64,000 nucleotides of DNA from Eonycteris spelaea (taxonomy: Eukaryota; Chordata; Mammalia; Chiroptera; Pteropodidae). Every line of letters begins with the position of its first letter. Position 1 is the stretch's first letter. A program made the position numbers and the translations under genes. Below, piece after piece: positions 1-13,259 of this stretch. The notes below the pieces were generated by a model, which did no database searches, was not told the origin of the DNA, and saw only the letters and a list, made by a program, of their open reading frames with translations. Location: positions 868,001-932,000 of the forward strand of contig PUFA01000162.1 of assembly GCA_003508835.1 (NCBI GenBank), given 5' to 3'.

Positions 1-1308
1 CAGTGTGACCCTTGATATTTAAATTAGCAAATTATCTATGGAGAAAAGAACGAATCCCGGTTGCTGTCTGAAAACCTGTCTTTCCCACTGTAAAGAACAC
101 AAGCAGAACTTACAGAACAGATGTTACAGTGCTCAGAAGAAACCCCGAGAAAGGCCAATTCCGTGGAGCACTCTCATAAGAAATGCTGCATCATCAGTGC
201 TCTAGGCATCACAGAAGACACACTGTGCGTACACACTGACCACTCTGAGCTAAAGAGTACCTCAGAGAAGTTGAACTCTGAATGTGAAGGAGTTTTGGAA
301 AGGCTTTACTGATATAATCCTCTTTTATTTCCTTTTTATGCTTGTAAAAGATCTACACGTAGATAAGTCTAAAGGAGCTTTTCTAGTAAGTATAAAATAA
401 AGTTTTGTATCATGTTGACACCATTTTTTTTCTTTCTTTTTGATATGAAAAATACTGTGCCTCTTCCTATTGGTGGTGACTTGGACTTAATGAAATGAGG
501 TATAATTTACATCCACAACAAGTGAAGAGATATGGTCTTCAAGAACATAATTGTTCATAGGTTGTCCGTGTTCTCTCTTCAAGTGAATTGTACTTCTAGG
601 ATTAGAATTTTTGAGAGCTTAATTTTCACCTAGTCCATTTGAACGTCAGTGCCATATTTCAGAAAGGTTAATTTTAAGAAATCAAATTATGGGTTGAATG
701 GCCAACTAGAACTGGTCAACCTAAAATACAGCTGTTCTATAGGCCAAATCAACAAGAACATTCTATGTGGATAGATGTCGGACAGTCCAAGAACAGTGTT
801 AGCTGCCAATATAGGTATGGAAGGAGGAAAGCATATTGTCATGTGTGTTGCTGAATTTTTTTTCTCATTATCAGCTGTTATTTTGCAGAAATATCCATTA
901 GTCTGCTTGTCTGCCTTCCCCTTTCTTTTCATTTTTAATTTCATTCTCACACCAAATGGACTTTTTTGCATGAAGTTTTTATAATTAAGAATCATGATAT
1001 AAAAAAAACTATTAGGTTAAGCCATAAAAATTGACAATATTTTACTATTCCTGACTTATGGTTCTCACCAAGTTTGTGTGGTTCAACTTAATACATGACA
1101 CATGGGACATTCACATAAAGCATTTTATAATCAGAGACAAGAGGACAGCCCTTCGTTCATTATTACTGAGAGTATTCTGAGTACAGTCTCTCCCAGATAA
1201 GCTTCTACCAGCTCTATGGGATCCTCTGAATAACACTTTTTGTGTAGTCTCCTTTGAAGACCTTCATTTGATCAACTGCGTGTACAGTATTCTTCCTTTT
1301 TTTTTTTT

Positions 1309-1816
1309 AATTCAATAAACATTTATTGCATGCTTCATAGGGGCTAGGCATCATTTCAGCCTTGGATACAAAGATTAGTGCATCAAAAAGAAAAAAAAAA
1401 GATTAGCGTCCCTTCTTTTAGGAGCATGCAATCTACAAAGGAAGACAGACGTGGACCTAATCACAGTGTAAAATAGCAAGTCACATAATAGACATAAATA
1501 AAATATGCTGAAAAGGCAGAGCAAGACGACCTCAGAACAGGTGATATTTGTGCTAGTTCTTGAAGGATGACCAATTTACTTGGCCAAAAGAGAGAGAACA
1601 AGACAATATCACCAATCAGAATAGCTTGTCCAAAGTCACAGAAGCACAACAAAGAAGGATGTGTTTGAAGAACCTCAGTTTGAATGTAGAAAGACACGTG
1701 GCAAAGGTGAGAGAAGTGGCAAGAGATAAGGCTTGAACAAAGGTTAGATCTGACTATGAAAGGACTTCCGCGTGTGGCCGGGGAGTCCACATTTTATCCT
1801 GCAGGTGGAGAGAGGT
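1309..1816 (+). mobile_element. Old mammalian interspersed repeat, long 'family A' copy
   Basis: The copy opens with an ATTCAATAAACATTTATTG-type start followed by a degraded 'ggctaggcat...ttggatacaaag' segment. Later parts resemble the wording found in many mammalian copies: 'agatctgactatgaaagg', then a stretch about kept weight of GA-rich text. I recognise the consensus but cannot name the family with confidence. Related copies in this window are at 29050-29340, 31560-31880, 40000-41700 and 51410-54560. Confidence 0.55.
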
Positions 1817-2524
1817 CACAAAACACATTCACAGGATTCACAGGGGTTTAAATAGCTTAGAAATAAAACTGCTTTTTTTCTCTTTGAATTTATACGTGCA
1901 GTCCAGTCATCACCTAAGTTTATTAGAAACACTGCATTAGTGAACCCACAGCATGTGCTTCGGCAGCAAGAGCTCCTTCTGACCAGCTCCGGCACACATG
2001 TGGGCTGAAGCAACCTGGAATTCCAGGGGGTTGTTTTAGCCCTGACATCTCTGTTAAACACAGTCATTGAGCTGTGGTTCCTCACTGTGGCTAGAAGCAC
2101 AACCAGAAGCTGCGTTGCTGTGAGAGGTTGTGGCTTTGACAATTACGTGCCCTTCCACTGCACGGCTCTCTACTTCACATGGGTGAAGGAGCCAACACAC
2201 ACTTAATGTTTTCATATTTTCCTCATTGGGTAATTGCAAAATGGGCAATTCCACCAAAATGCAGCGAGATTGATTTCATCCAAACTGCAGACTGGCTAAT
2301 CAGTGGCCCAGTTTTCCAGTCATGTGGTCTGGCATCTGGCATTTACCACCCATCAAATGAAATTACCCAGCACTGATAAATGACCAGCTCGCCCCTGAGC
2401 GGGACTATCACCCTGAAACTCCTCCCTCCTTATTACTTGTGTAATGTTTAATAGTACCAGGGATATCAACTGGAATGTATCTAACTTTACCACAAATGAA
2501 GATTTATGTATATGTGTCATAGAC

Positions 2525-2527
<3 letters not shown>

Positions 2528-2558
<31 letters not shown>
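2528..2558. repeat. (TG)n microsatellite
   Basis: About 15 uninterrupted TG units, followed at 2640-2706 by a looser TATG/TATA tract. Confidence 0.97.
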
Positions 2559-2559
<1 letters not shown>

Positions 2560-2764
2560 AATGCCTGTAAATGAGTTATCCCATTTATGTGAATTTTTCA
2601 GATGTGTAAAACTAAGTGACTATCATTTTTGTTTAAAACTCATACATATAGATATACACATGTTTGTATGTATGTATGTCTATATATGTATGTATATAGA
2701 TATATGATTTATTTTATTTCTGTGAATCTTCCAGATGCCTAAAACTATGTGACTATCAAAATAA

Positions 2765-3550
2765 GCCCTGGGACTAATTCCAGGACCTATTTGATGTGGA
2801 GCGGGTACCCCCAACCCACCAACAAACAATTCTCAGACCCCAGCAGGGTATCCAAGAATTCAGCACAATTCTGAAATACCCAGAGATAGCATCAGATTCC
2901 ACAGGTTAAGGGTTCAGTCCTACAAAACTGCCCCTGCAACCACTTCAGAAGCCAGTCACAAGCCTAAGTTGTTACCTGTGCTTCTGACCGGCTGTGTCTA
3001 TAAATCAGAGGTTCCCATGACCCTCTCTCCTGAGGTTCAATTAATTTGCTAAAGTGCCTCCCTCACGGAACTCAGAGAAATGTGTTACTTACTAAATTGT
3101 TAGTTTATCGTAAAAGAATATAACTCAGAAACAGCCAGATAGAAGAGATGTATCAGGCAAGGTACGTGGGAAGGGGCACAGACTGTCCATGTCCTCTCCA
3201 GGTGCACCACTGCCAATACCTCCATGTGTTCACCATTCCCAAAGCTCTCCGAACCCCATCCTTCTGGGTTTTTATGGAGGTCCCATTACGTAGGTATGAT
3301 TAACTAATTCTTCTAGCGATTGAATTCCAGCTTCTGCCCCTCCCCTTTCTCAGAGGTGGGGGTAGGACCAAAAGTATAGACCCTCTAATCACAGGGTCTG
3401 CTCCCCTGGCAACCAGCCCCTATCTTTGCAGGCTTTCCAAAAGTCACCTTATTTACATAACAAAAGACACCTTCATCACTCTCCACACTTAGAAAATTCC
3501 AAGGCTTTGGGAGCTGTGAGTCAGGAATTGTGGACAAAGATCAAATAAAT
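2765..3550. mobile_element. LTR-like old interspersed repeat
   Basis: A continuous stretch of about 780 bp reads like a known mammalian repeat I have seen in other genomes. Typical wording includes 'ctccatgtgttcacca', 'gggtttttatggaggt' and 'aacaaaagacacc'. It looks like an LTR, but I cannot assign the family and see no clear target-site duplication. Confidence 0.45.
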
Positions 3551-3654
3551 ATATGTGAGAAATATATATATTTGGTCATCTAATTTTTCATAAATCACAC
3601 TATCAAACATTTTCATTTTATTTTACTTAAATCGAGTTGTTATGGAAATATTTC

Positions 3655-3865
3655 TGGAGTCAGCCCGCTCTGTTTGAATTCCTGTTTTTTCACCTCCTAG
3701 CTTCATCTCCTTGGCAAGTAACAATCTTTCTGTGTCTCAGTTTTCTTATTATAAAATAAGAATAACAGTAACCACCACATAGAGCTGCTGTGTGAATTAA
3801 ATGGGTCGTGCATGTAAAGCATTTAGTATGCAGCAAACGTTCAAGTAAGTAGTGCTAACAATTAA
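3655..3865 (+). mobile_element. MIR SINE
   Basis: The order of blocks is that of MIR in sense: 'tttgaattcctg', 'ctccttggcaagtaac', 'tctgtgtctcagttttc', 'ataaaataagaataa', then a 'gtgaattaaatg...gcatttag' tail. Confidence 0.8.
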
Positions 3866-4299
3866 TACTTTACGCACGTTAGAATTGATTCATAAATATT
3901 GGGGCCATCATGATGAACACTAATGATTTCAAGAAAACAAATAGCTGGCAATCTGGAGTCTATTAAGAGCCACAAAGTTATTTGCTCCTCCACTAAATGA
4001 CCCCACACTGCCAGGCTTCCTCCCAGTCCCATCTGGCTTCTGAGTGTTCACATACCGTCCCTTGCTTTCGGACTTTATCAGTTGTCACATTCTAAATTGC
4101 TAATTTATATAAGAACCTAACAGTGTTCTTTCTCCCTTAGTGTTTCACTGACAAATCAAATAATCCAACTTATTAAAATTCCATCCAAAGCAGGAGTTTA
4201 AAAGCTCCGACTGAATGTCCAAGCCTGTTCTTTCAGTGCCTGCACTATGTGCTGTCTGTTTCAGCCACTCCAAAATCTTTTCTGCTGATTGCAAAATTA

Positions 4300-4720
4300 T
4301 TGGCTGTGGAAAGTCAAATACCAAATACAACATGATCTCACTTATATGTGGAAACAAAAATAAATTCATAGAAGCAGAGAATAGAATGGTGATTGCTAAG
4401 AGCTGGTGGGAGTGCGGAATGGGGACATGTTTGCCAAAGGGTAAAAAGTTTTAGCTGTGCAAGGTGAATGAATCAGTCTTGGAGAGCCCCAGTGTGCAGC
4501 TACAGTTACAATACTGTCTAGTATACTTGAAATCTGCTAAGAGATAGATCATAAAGCATGTCACAAAGGAAAAAAAGTAACAGTGAGCTGCTGGATATGT
4601 TAATTAACTTTGCTATGGTGATTATTTCACAATGTATATGTAAATCTAAACATCAAGTTGTTCTTAAATACATACATTTTTTATTTGTCAAATATACCTC
4701 AACAAAGCTGGAGGAAAATG
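4300..4720 (+). mobile_element. L1 3' UTR fragment
   Basis: It carries the old L1 3' UTR wording: 'acatgatctcacttatatgtgg', 'agaatggtgattgctaagagctgg', then 'tttgctatggtgattatttcac' and 'aatatacctcaacaaagctgg' at the end. Confidence 0.85.
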
Positions 4721-5088
4721 AAGTTACAATGCAACACAATAAATTAAAACTATGCCGTAATTTAAAAAGCAAGATTATCTGCAATGTCAGTGATAGACGA
4801 TGTTATCAAGGACTTCCAGAAAAATAAGAGGAGACTCTTAACATTTTACATCTGCATCCTAGTGACACAGGTTGTTAAATGTCCATATCTTTAGAGATTC
4901 AACAAAGAAATTATCGTACCACCTCTTTTTTAAAGCAAAATATGACATATAAGTAAAAAATACCTAGCCAAGGATTTTCTGTTTTAAAAAATTGTAAAAG
5001 CATATACTAAATCAGCCTATCTAGAATCAAAAATCTCAGCTCTATAATCCAAACAGCATTTATTACATTTCTGGGGTTTTTTTTGTTT

Positions 5089-5091
<3 letters not shown>

Positions 5092-5134
<43 letters not shown>
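5092..5134. repeat. (TG)n microsatellite in RNLS intron
   Basis: About 21 TG units. Complementary to the (AC)n tract at 5652-5705 in the same intron. Confidence 0.97.
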
Positions 5135-5135
<1 letters not shown>

Positions 5136-5650
5136 TTTTTAAATAAGCAAATCTTATTAACTCTTTATGAAAACACTGTGCAGGAGAAACCAGAACTGCC
5201 AATTTCAGTCTATGTGAATGGCGCTCCCCGAAGTCGTGTAGGGAAACAACACCTAGTGAGAATGCCTTTATAATAAATTTTGAGACTTGGGTTTTTTTGG
5301 TGCATCAGTAGCCAAACCATTTCAGTGTCCAAGATTACTGCATTCACCTCCCACTCGTTCTCCTAGCTGTGAATGCTTGTTAGCAATATCCATTCTTATT
5401 TTGAGAATACATATATTTTTTTCCAGAAAATAATCTCTCTATATGTCTTTCATCACTTTAAATATTTTAAACCGTTCTACAAAATAAAATAAATTCCAGA
5501 CTTCAGCTGATTGTCCCCCTTTTGGCTCATAAGTAGTAAATTTTACCTTTGAATAAACATTTTTATTTGTAAGTTTTATACTTTTTAATTTTAAAACCCT
5601 ATTTTCTCTTAATCTGGACCAAGTTCCTATATCCAGTCAACTTCCTTCTC

Positions 5651-5651
<1 letters not shown>

Positions 5652-5705
<54 letters not shown>
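5652..5705. repeat. (AC)n microsatellite in RNLS intron
   Basis: About 27 AC units, roughly 680 bases upstream of the terminal exon. CA repeats in introns are known binding sites for hnRNP L. Confidence 0.97.
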
Positions 5706-5709
<4 letters not shown>

Positions 5710-5759
5710 ACCAGCCCCACGCTTTCTTTCATGCTTATAGACAGTGAACATTTACTCAT

Positions 5760-6050
5760 GCTGCTCTTTTTCTTTGGAAAGCCCTATCCCTGTTTCCTTG
5801 ACTGGCAAGCTAATGCGTTCATCGAAACTCAAGTAAAATGACCAGTCACCACCCCTTTGAAGCTTTTGCTGTCCAGAGGAGCAGGATTGGTTCCTCTCCC
5901 ATGAGTTCCCCATAGCACCCTCTCCTTCACTCTGCTTTAGCCCTTAGACACTGTTAAGCAGTCGTGCTGAACTGGAAACTCCTTAAGGACACAGCCCTTA
6001 AATCTACCTTATTATCTAGCACATAACAGGAACTCAATAGAATCGATAAT
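5760..6050 (+). mobile_element. L2 LINE 3' end
   Basis: The closing part follows the L2 pattern: 'gaaactccttaaggacacagc', 'accttattatctagcacataac', 'aggaactcaatagaat'. The earlier part is more degraded. Confidence 0.7.
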
Positions 6051-6316
6051 GACTTCATGAATATCATTTCCTTCTTATACAAAAAAGTCACTGTACTTTC
6101 AACTAATTCAATATATTATGACCTACTAATTTTGAACTTCAACCCACTTCTGATTATCTTTTCAAATAATTGGATATGTAAGCATGTAAGAATGTCAGTG
6201 TCAACACTTCGGTGAGGGGGAACCATAGGGGCGCTTGGTTTTGTTTCCTGTTGCTCCTTGTGAGACATCTCGATTTCTACAAGTTGGGAAGCTCTTCCAG
6301 GTGGGTGTTGACATGA

Positions 6317-6535
<219 letters not shown>

Positions 6536-6740
6536 TACCTGTATTCTTATTCTCTACATGAACTTTGGGTTTTTCTTTTCACAATCTTCTGTTATTGATT
6601 ATCTTGTTTTCTATTTTGTTGAGAGAAATTACCGGAAAATTGTTCTTCACTTGTCATTTTTTTAATATGAATTTAAAATCGATTTTATAATTTTGATAGT
6701 TACAACCCATACTAGAATAAAAATTCTTTGGACCTTATAC
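6536..6740 (+). other. RNLS: RNLS 3' UTR (short form)
   Basis: AT-rich sequence without repeats runs from the stop codon to the first good poly(A) signal. The 3' limit is an estimate: cleavage usually occurs 10-30 bases after the hexamer, giving roughly 6731-6751. Confidence 0.65.
6716..6721 (+). terminator. AATAAA poly(A) signal of RNLS
   Basis: First AATAAA after the stop codon, 181 bases downstream, followed by a TTCTTTGG... T/G-containing stretch that could serve as the downstream element. Later hexamers would give longer transcripts. Confidence 0.7.
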
Positions 6741-6744
6741 CTTT

Positions 6745-8500
6745 TACCACTTCTCTGAGTTTCCATGACTACCGCATGTTGGAGGAAAAGTAGTGCTTAA
6801 GAATAGTGAATGACCTTCCCCGCAAATTAGTCAAATCAAAGTAAGCAGTTTATGTTCCCAAATCTTTATCATTTTTGTGAAAATATCACTTCCACATAAA
6901 GAATAATCATTATCAAAGTCTCATTTTAATCTTCAAGTATGCCCTTGATTCAATATTTTTGCAAACTGCTGAACTACAGAATTCCTTCGAACTATGAATA
7001 ACAGAGTGTAATTTTGTTTTTCGTTTCTCTCCCAAGTTATTAAATGATCCTGCATTGCAGGTCATATATGTCCAGATCTCTAAGATCGAAGCCTGGAGGA
7101 CAACTTAACTGCTCTTTAAATTTTCAGATAATAACCAGATTCAACTTGACTTTCCAAGTCGCACAGTACTTTTTAACATTAAAAAAAAATTCAGTCTTCT
7201 AATGACATAAAAATTAAATAGAAACTGAAAGTATATCAATCTTTACCTTTTGTTATCTACTATGGCTACTGCTATTGTCTTTAGGTACATTCCAGTATGT
7301 GCTGTGATTTAGACTGTGTCAAGTTTAATGAATTTAATACAACAAAAAAAATTTACTGAACCAGAAAATAGATGCACTTAAAATAATTCAATATATGCCA
7401 GCTTAGTGGTTCTGTGACCCACATGCTTCAGTGACAACCCTATGATTTGCTGGCTGGAGAGAAATTGATCCCCAGCCTTCCAAACAAACTACCTGTTGCT
7501 AATTTAAAAAGGAAAATGAAAGAAATTTTTGCAACCTCTCAAACTAAAGACTTCTTAACTTAGTAATACCTACAGTTTCATACTTATATGCCCACTAATC
7601 ATACAATGCACCTGGGCAGAACCTGCTTATGTGTCTATAAAGTGGATCTTGTGATTTTATGGAATATTATTTGTGTTTTTTAACAATCAATTGATGAAAA
7701 ACAGAAATGCCTACATGTGGCTAATATTACTTATTTTTTAAAACAGAGAAAGGAAAAGGGAAATTAATGTTGTCTCTGGTATGATGAGATGAAAATATTG
7801 AGATGTCTTTCATCATTTTGGCCCATATTTGATGAACATTTGTCTTTATTTTGGTTTTACCCTTAAAATATGGTAGAAAAGCCTTTCAAATGTATTAACT
7901 ACTTTGTTTTTAATCTAATTCTGGAGCTTTTGACTGAAAGCATCTTGAAGCTTTAAGAACAATGTATATTCATCTCATGAATGTATATCCTCCAAAGAAA
8001 AGAAAACAATTTTTAAAAGTGGGGTGGGTTACTTAAAGACAGAACTTTTAACCATTACTGATGACTTTCGATGCCTATTTATTTTAAGTGTGTTTCCCTA
8101 ATAATTCTCTATCTGTTTTTAGAAAACTATGGCAATATAGGAAAAAAACTCAACCCTACTTACAATGTAGATCATTGTTACTTCACTATTTTAATCATTT
8201 TGAAAACCCACTTTACATTTAGATCTATCTCTGATAGGAACAGACCAATTCCCTAATGCTCAAATAAGGAAGGAAAACGTATCAAATGCTTGTGTTCATT
8301 TCACTTACCCCTTTCCCTGTAGAAATGAAATAGATATGGGATTATCTTGTGCTGGAAGCCATCCCAGAGGGCTGTGAAACTCAGATGGCCAGGATGCCCT
8401 AAAAGACCCGGGGCTAAGGTATCACACTCCCCTGGGAAATAGGGGTCAGTACCATTTGGAACAGCTGCCAAGGTGTATGCATGTCAGCCCCACAGCTCCA
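6745..8500. other. Intergenic, mostly unique AT-rich DNA
   Basis: I see no exon, RNA gene or clear repeat in this stretch. It may include a longer RNLS 3' UTR and diverged repeats too old to recognise by eye. Confidence 0.5.
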
Positions 8501-8514
8501 CACCGCACCACAGT

Positions 8515-8790
8515 ATTTTCTAATGAGCGTTTATTAATCAAGCTAGGCAAGGAAAACTGCTGTGTTTTGAAAGGAGCATATTCAAGTGAGAAACGGCTTG
8601 AGCAGTGGGGTGATTTAATACTTGTTAGCTGATAAATATAGCCTTTGCGGGAATAAAACTTTATGATGCAGTGTTGAAAAGCTTAATTACTAAACTGTCT
8701 ATGCACATCTTGCTCAGGCAGCGAGGGTGACAAATGATACCAGTGGAATAGTATTTTTCACCTTTGGCATTTCTGAAGGGGGAAAGTATA
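8515..8790. promoter_or_regulatory. Candidate conserved noncoding element
   Basis: Repeat-free, high-complexity DNA with several TAAT-type homeodomain cores (tttattaatcaagc, tgatttaatac, cttaattactaaac) and balanced base composition, standing out from the AT-rich surroundings. Conservation itself was not tested. Confidence 0.3.
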
Positions 8791-8982
8791 CCTAAAAACA
8801 TCGAGAAAGCAGTATAATCTCAGACCAGATATTACTGAGGGGAAAAAAACAGGCTTCACTGAGTCACTGAGCCTTCTGCGCAAAATGCCATCGTCCCCAC
8901 CCCTGCCTACCCACTACATTGTTAAGTAAAAAAGAACAAGGTCAATTTTACATTTATCTGGTATTTTACACTCATCCAAGTA

Positions 8983-9042
8983 TATACATGCATATATATA
9001 TGTATATACATATACATATATGTATATGTACATATATATCCA
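8983..9042. repeat. TATA/TATG-rich low-complexity palindromic tract
   Basis: About 60 bases of alternating ATAT, ATGT and ACAT units that can fold back on themselves. Confidence 0.9.
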
Positions 9043-9044
9043 CT

Positions 9045-9210
9045 TTCCATCCTCCTAACACCCCTGTGAAGTAGGCAGAGCAAGGAATTCCTATTCGCAT
9101 TTGACAAATGAGGAAACCAAGGCACAGGGATTGGCCAACCAAGGTCATATAATGAGATGCCAGGACAAGAACCCAGGCTTCCCACGACCCATTTCTATTT
9201 ACCTGGCACC
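9045..9210 (-). mobile_element. MIR SINE (antisense)
   Basis: Antisense MIR order: 'atttgacaaatgaggaaaccaa', 'ggcacagggattggccaacc', 'aaggtcatataatgag', 'caagaacccaggc'. Confidence 0.75.
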
Positions 9211-10661
9211 ATGCTGCCGCCAGATGAACATGGTAATTAAAGCTGAACTGAAATATTAGTCGGAGGTACAGTCAGCACCATGTGGTCCTCTTATCAATGT
9301 TCATTTCAGAGAGCTAACACTAATCCTGATGTGATATATATGAGTCTAATATGAAATAAAGTCTCCACAAGTACAGGTTAAGTGATTTATCGTGTAATTT
9401 TCATTTGCTGGTTTCTCTCTTTCTTTGGGCGGGAGAAGGGGGCACTTGCTGTGAGAAATAGCTGCATCATAATGACACTTGAATTTCAACCCAGCAGTAG
9501 CTGGTTATCTACAGACTACATTCATGTTTTCATTTGTATTCCTCTTTGTCTCTTCTTTCCTTTCGTTTACCTCTCCTCTCCTCTATCATTTCTTTCTCTC
9601 CTGTCTTTTCCCCTCCTTCTTCCCCTATGCCCAATTCTCCATTTTAGCAACCTGGAATATAAACACAATCACATTATGATTCATAGTATGTGTCCTTTTT
9701 TGTTTTAATGTATCTTTTTTTCCCTAAAATTTAAAGCAGTAAATCCTGCTTTTTCTTCAAGTGGATTGGATAATCATTATTTTTATTTCAAACGTAATGC
9801 AAGAATTTAAAACTGGCTGTAATTTTCAGGAATGTCAGTGCTAATAACCTAAAAAATACATGCAAAGCATGGAACCAGGCTCTGTGGTGGACACAATGGA
9901 ATATAACCAATGATCTCCACCTAAAGATTCCAGTTAGGGGAAAACAAGTCACATGTAGTGGGAGGCAGGGTCAAGGTACATGTTAGTGTAATCACAGGCA
10001 GTAAGTAAGATGCTGTAACTCATGAAACCGTGGAATCCTAAGATAAAGGACCATGTTTCCTTAGGAGATAGAGGGTCCCTGAACAGATGCAGAGATGTAC
10101 CAGGCAAACACATTTCTCAACACAGTACCTGGGCAGACATGGCTGACTCCAAGAATCCAAACTGCCTATCAGTATGGTCAGGACAAGTGAGTCCTTTCTA
10201 TGGAGAAGACTCAGTGGAACACAGAAAGTGGTCTCCGGGAAAAGGAAAAAGCCTCAGCAAACCTCAGACTAGCTGGTGTAGGACTAAGCTGCTGTATTCC
10301 AGTCTGAAATGTATTTGTGTCTCAGCCATTGTCATCTGGCCAGGTAATCAAAGAAAGTTGAAATGATAATGTGTCTGTGTTTCCTTCTCAACAGGCAGTA
10401 GTTATAGTACACTTAAGGGTTCATAGCGGAATCTATCAAATGAACCTGCTAAGGAGAAATACTCTCTAGGAGAGTGTTAATTTAAAAGACATGTAGAATC
10501 ACAGAATCCTGGAAAATTGTGAAGTTTAGAGAGCTTGGAAAGCATTTAGCCATCTTGGATTTTGAACCTGCTTACGAAGCCAGGGAAAACTATGGATCTT
10601 CTAACAACAATAATAAAAATAACTATGTCCATATATACATAGAATTTGCATACCATTTAAG

Positions 10662-10850
10662 AGCCTGTTTTGGTAAATAAAGTTTTATTGGAATACAGCC
10701 TTGTCCATTCATTTGTATACTTGTGGCTGTTTTTTGCACAATAGTAGAGCTGAGTGTTTTGTATCACCACATGGCCTGCAAAGCCTAAGATAGTTAACTC
10801 TCTTGTGCTTTAAGAAAATTTTGGTGACTCCTGTTTCAGAGGGTTACGAA
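10662..10850 (+). mobile_element. hAT-like nonautonomous DNA transposon copy
   Basis: It contains the common mammalian wording 'aataaagttttattggaat', 'acagccttgtccattcattt', 'atggcctgcaaagcctaag' and ends near 'ggtgactcctgtttc'. The same family is present in the opposite orientation at 55475-55700. I place it with hAT-type elements because of the CAGGGGT-like ends known for the consensus; the subfamily is not named. Confidence 0.65.
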
Positions 10851-11004
10851 CCTGCCAAAATCTATTTCTAGACATTAAAGTGTCTATGAACCCCAGATTA
10901 ACAACCTTTAAATCTTGACCCTATGACTTATGTAAATACAGCTTATCTTAGATCCACATATATGGTCCAATTTTCCTTGATCCTATGCCCCATTGTAAAT
11001 CCTT

Positions 11005-11240
11005 TAAGGCAAGAGTATGGTTTTGCAGTTAAGAGCACATTCCCTGGAGTTAGATCTGTTTTAATACAGATTTGCTCCTCATTGTGTACCTTGAGGTAGT
11101 TAAACAATCTCACAGCCTCCTTCATCCTCTGAAAAATGAGTTAATAGCAGCTACTCATAAGATTGTTATAAAGCTTAAACATACATAAAATCTTACTAGG
11201 GTGCTAGACACATAGTAAGTGCTCAATAGATTTTAGCAAT
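11005..11240 (+). mobile_element. MIR SINE
   Basis: Sense MIR with 'gcagttaagagcacattcc', 'ctggagttagatctg', 'aatgagttaatagcagctac' and the tail 'acacatagtaagtgctcaata'. Confidence 0.88.
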
Positions 11241-11708
11241 GATGGTGATGGTGATGAAGTGAAGAAGAATGAGGAGGAGCAAGAGTACAAACAGATCCTT
11301 CTGGTGCCTTTGAAGACCCTCTGAAGCCACTTTCCTCTGCATTTACACAGAACACTTAGGAAAGTTGATGTTGTGCACTGACAGTAAATTGTGAAATTCA
11401 GAAGCTTAAAAGTTCTAGGTTTCTTCAAAACCCTCATGAAACAGAATAGTAGTGTCTGCCTGAGACCAGCTGTGATCTACTTTCTCTTCCCTTGTTATAG
11501 TTTGTAAGTAGACACTTGTTGCTTGGAACAAATGTGGTTTGCTCTAACGTGGTCTGTGAAAAGAAATCAAGATAGGTCATTAGCAGGAGTAGAGATGGTA
11601 TAAAATAGAAGCTTTCTTTGCAATGAATGGTGTCTTTTCTTTAGTCCCAAATGCAAAAAAAAAAAAAAAAATTGTATGCTTCGACTGGATTCGGCTAAAG
11701 ATTATTTA

Positions 11709-11880
11709 CAGGCGTACCTCGAAGATATTGTGGATTCAGTTCCAGACTACCACAATAAAGGGAATACCGCAATTCAGCAATTTGTAACCTTTTTTGCTAG
11801 TGGAGAGTCTTGCCTCCAATTTGTAAAATACACATCTGTGAAGCAAACAAAGTGAAATGTAATAAAACGAGGTATGCCTT
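11709..11880. mobile_element. Tigger1-like MITE (Tc1/mariner-pogo)
   Basis: A 172-bp internally deleted element. The left end reads CAGGCGTACCTCGAAGATAT and the right end has AATAAAACGAGGTATGCCT, which match the terminal inverted repeats of Tigger1 as I remember them. TA lies just before the left end (11707-11708), as expected for this superfamily. No transposase remains. Confidence 0.88.
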
Positions 11881-12179
11881 ACTTAATCTCCGAAACGCTG
11901 TGAAAACTAGGAGTGAATTATTTCACATTCTTAACATGCTTGGCCAAGCATGCAGATTCATTTAAGGGATATGAACACTGGGAAAGAAAGGCAAAATGGT
12001 TACTAATTGCCGTCAATATGATTATATTCCTAGAAAACACAGATGAACTTACTTTTAGAATAAATGAGAAGTGACTAGAAATGCTGAATTGTAAATATTC
12101 AAAATCAATCATTTTTCTATATTCTGTAATAATCAATACAAATATGTCTTCTTTAGACACATTTTCTTAACAAAAAACA

Positions 12180-12760
12180 CAGAATGCAAAGGACTATCTC
12201 TAAGAAGACATCATCGAAATTTATACAAAGAAACATTTTCAAAATTTTACTAAATGATTTTTTAAAAGATTTGAATAAGTAGAAAGATATATTCATGTTC
12301 CTGAAAGGAAATAATGAATATTATGAATTTTCCATTTTCCTCTAATTAATTTATAGTTTAACTATAATCACAATGGGTTTTTTTTTTAAAAAACATGAAA
12401 AGACGATTCTAAAGTTCATCTGGAAAAATTTAATAGGTGCAAATAATAAGTTTAGGAGTGAAAAAGTCATAAGCATGGAACTATTAAGACATTATAAAAT
12501 AAGATAAAGCAGTTTACTATTGGTTCTAGAACTGACACAAATCAATGGAAATAATGGTTATAAAAGCACTTGCTGTGACCAAGGAAGCATCACAAAACTG
12601 TTCATTACAATAATTTCCAGATGGATTAAACAAGGGAATATAAGCAAATATATACTTCCCTAAAAAATAGGTGAAAATATAGAGAAATATTTAAAGGTCT
12701 CAGAAAATAAAATAATAAGAGTAGTTATTATTTCATAAAACTTTTGCTTCAGCATCCTGG
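12180..12760 (+). mobile_element. L1 ORF2 fragment, heavily decayed
   Basis: Recognisable ORF2 wording in sense: 'ttatacaaagaaacattttc', 'gatttgaataagtagaaagat', 'tctaaagttcatctggaaaa' and 'gaactgacacaaatcaatgg'. Many stops and frameshifts interrupt it; no frame is open. Confidence 0.75.
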
Positions 12761-13259
12761 ATCACTATACGAATGGGTTTTCATGTAGAAAACCACTGCT
12801 AAAAATATGATATATAGACTATATCACTACTATTGTCCTTCCTAGCTCCTGTACCCAACAGTTCTCCCTTAGTCCAAATCTGAAGGTGCTGAGAGGCTGG
12901 GGCACATCGGCCACCTTGAGAAGGTACAGGCTTTGGTTTAAAAAAAAAAAAAAGGAGAAGGAGGAGGAGACGCAGGAGAAGGAAGAGAAATCAAATGTGA
13001 TTTTATCCTTATACTGTACATTACAATCTGTTCTAGGAATTTGACTCACTGGGCATACCCCTAACATAATGCACTTCCTTTTTCTGAGTGGAGCCCAGGG
13101 CTGCACTGTCCCACAGATGGCCATGTCTCTAGCACAGGTTGCATTATTTTCACTGATGGACATGGCATAGCACAGCACACCATCTGTCTTGGAATTCTGT
13201 GGCAAAGGTAGAGAGAGCATCAGACAGGAACTCGTGAAACTGAATGTTTCCATTTCCTA

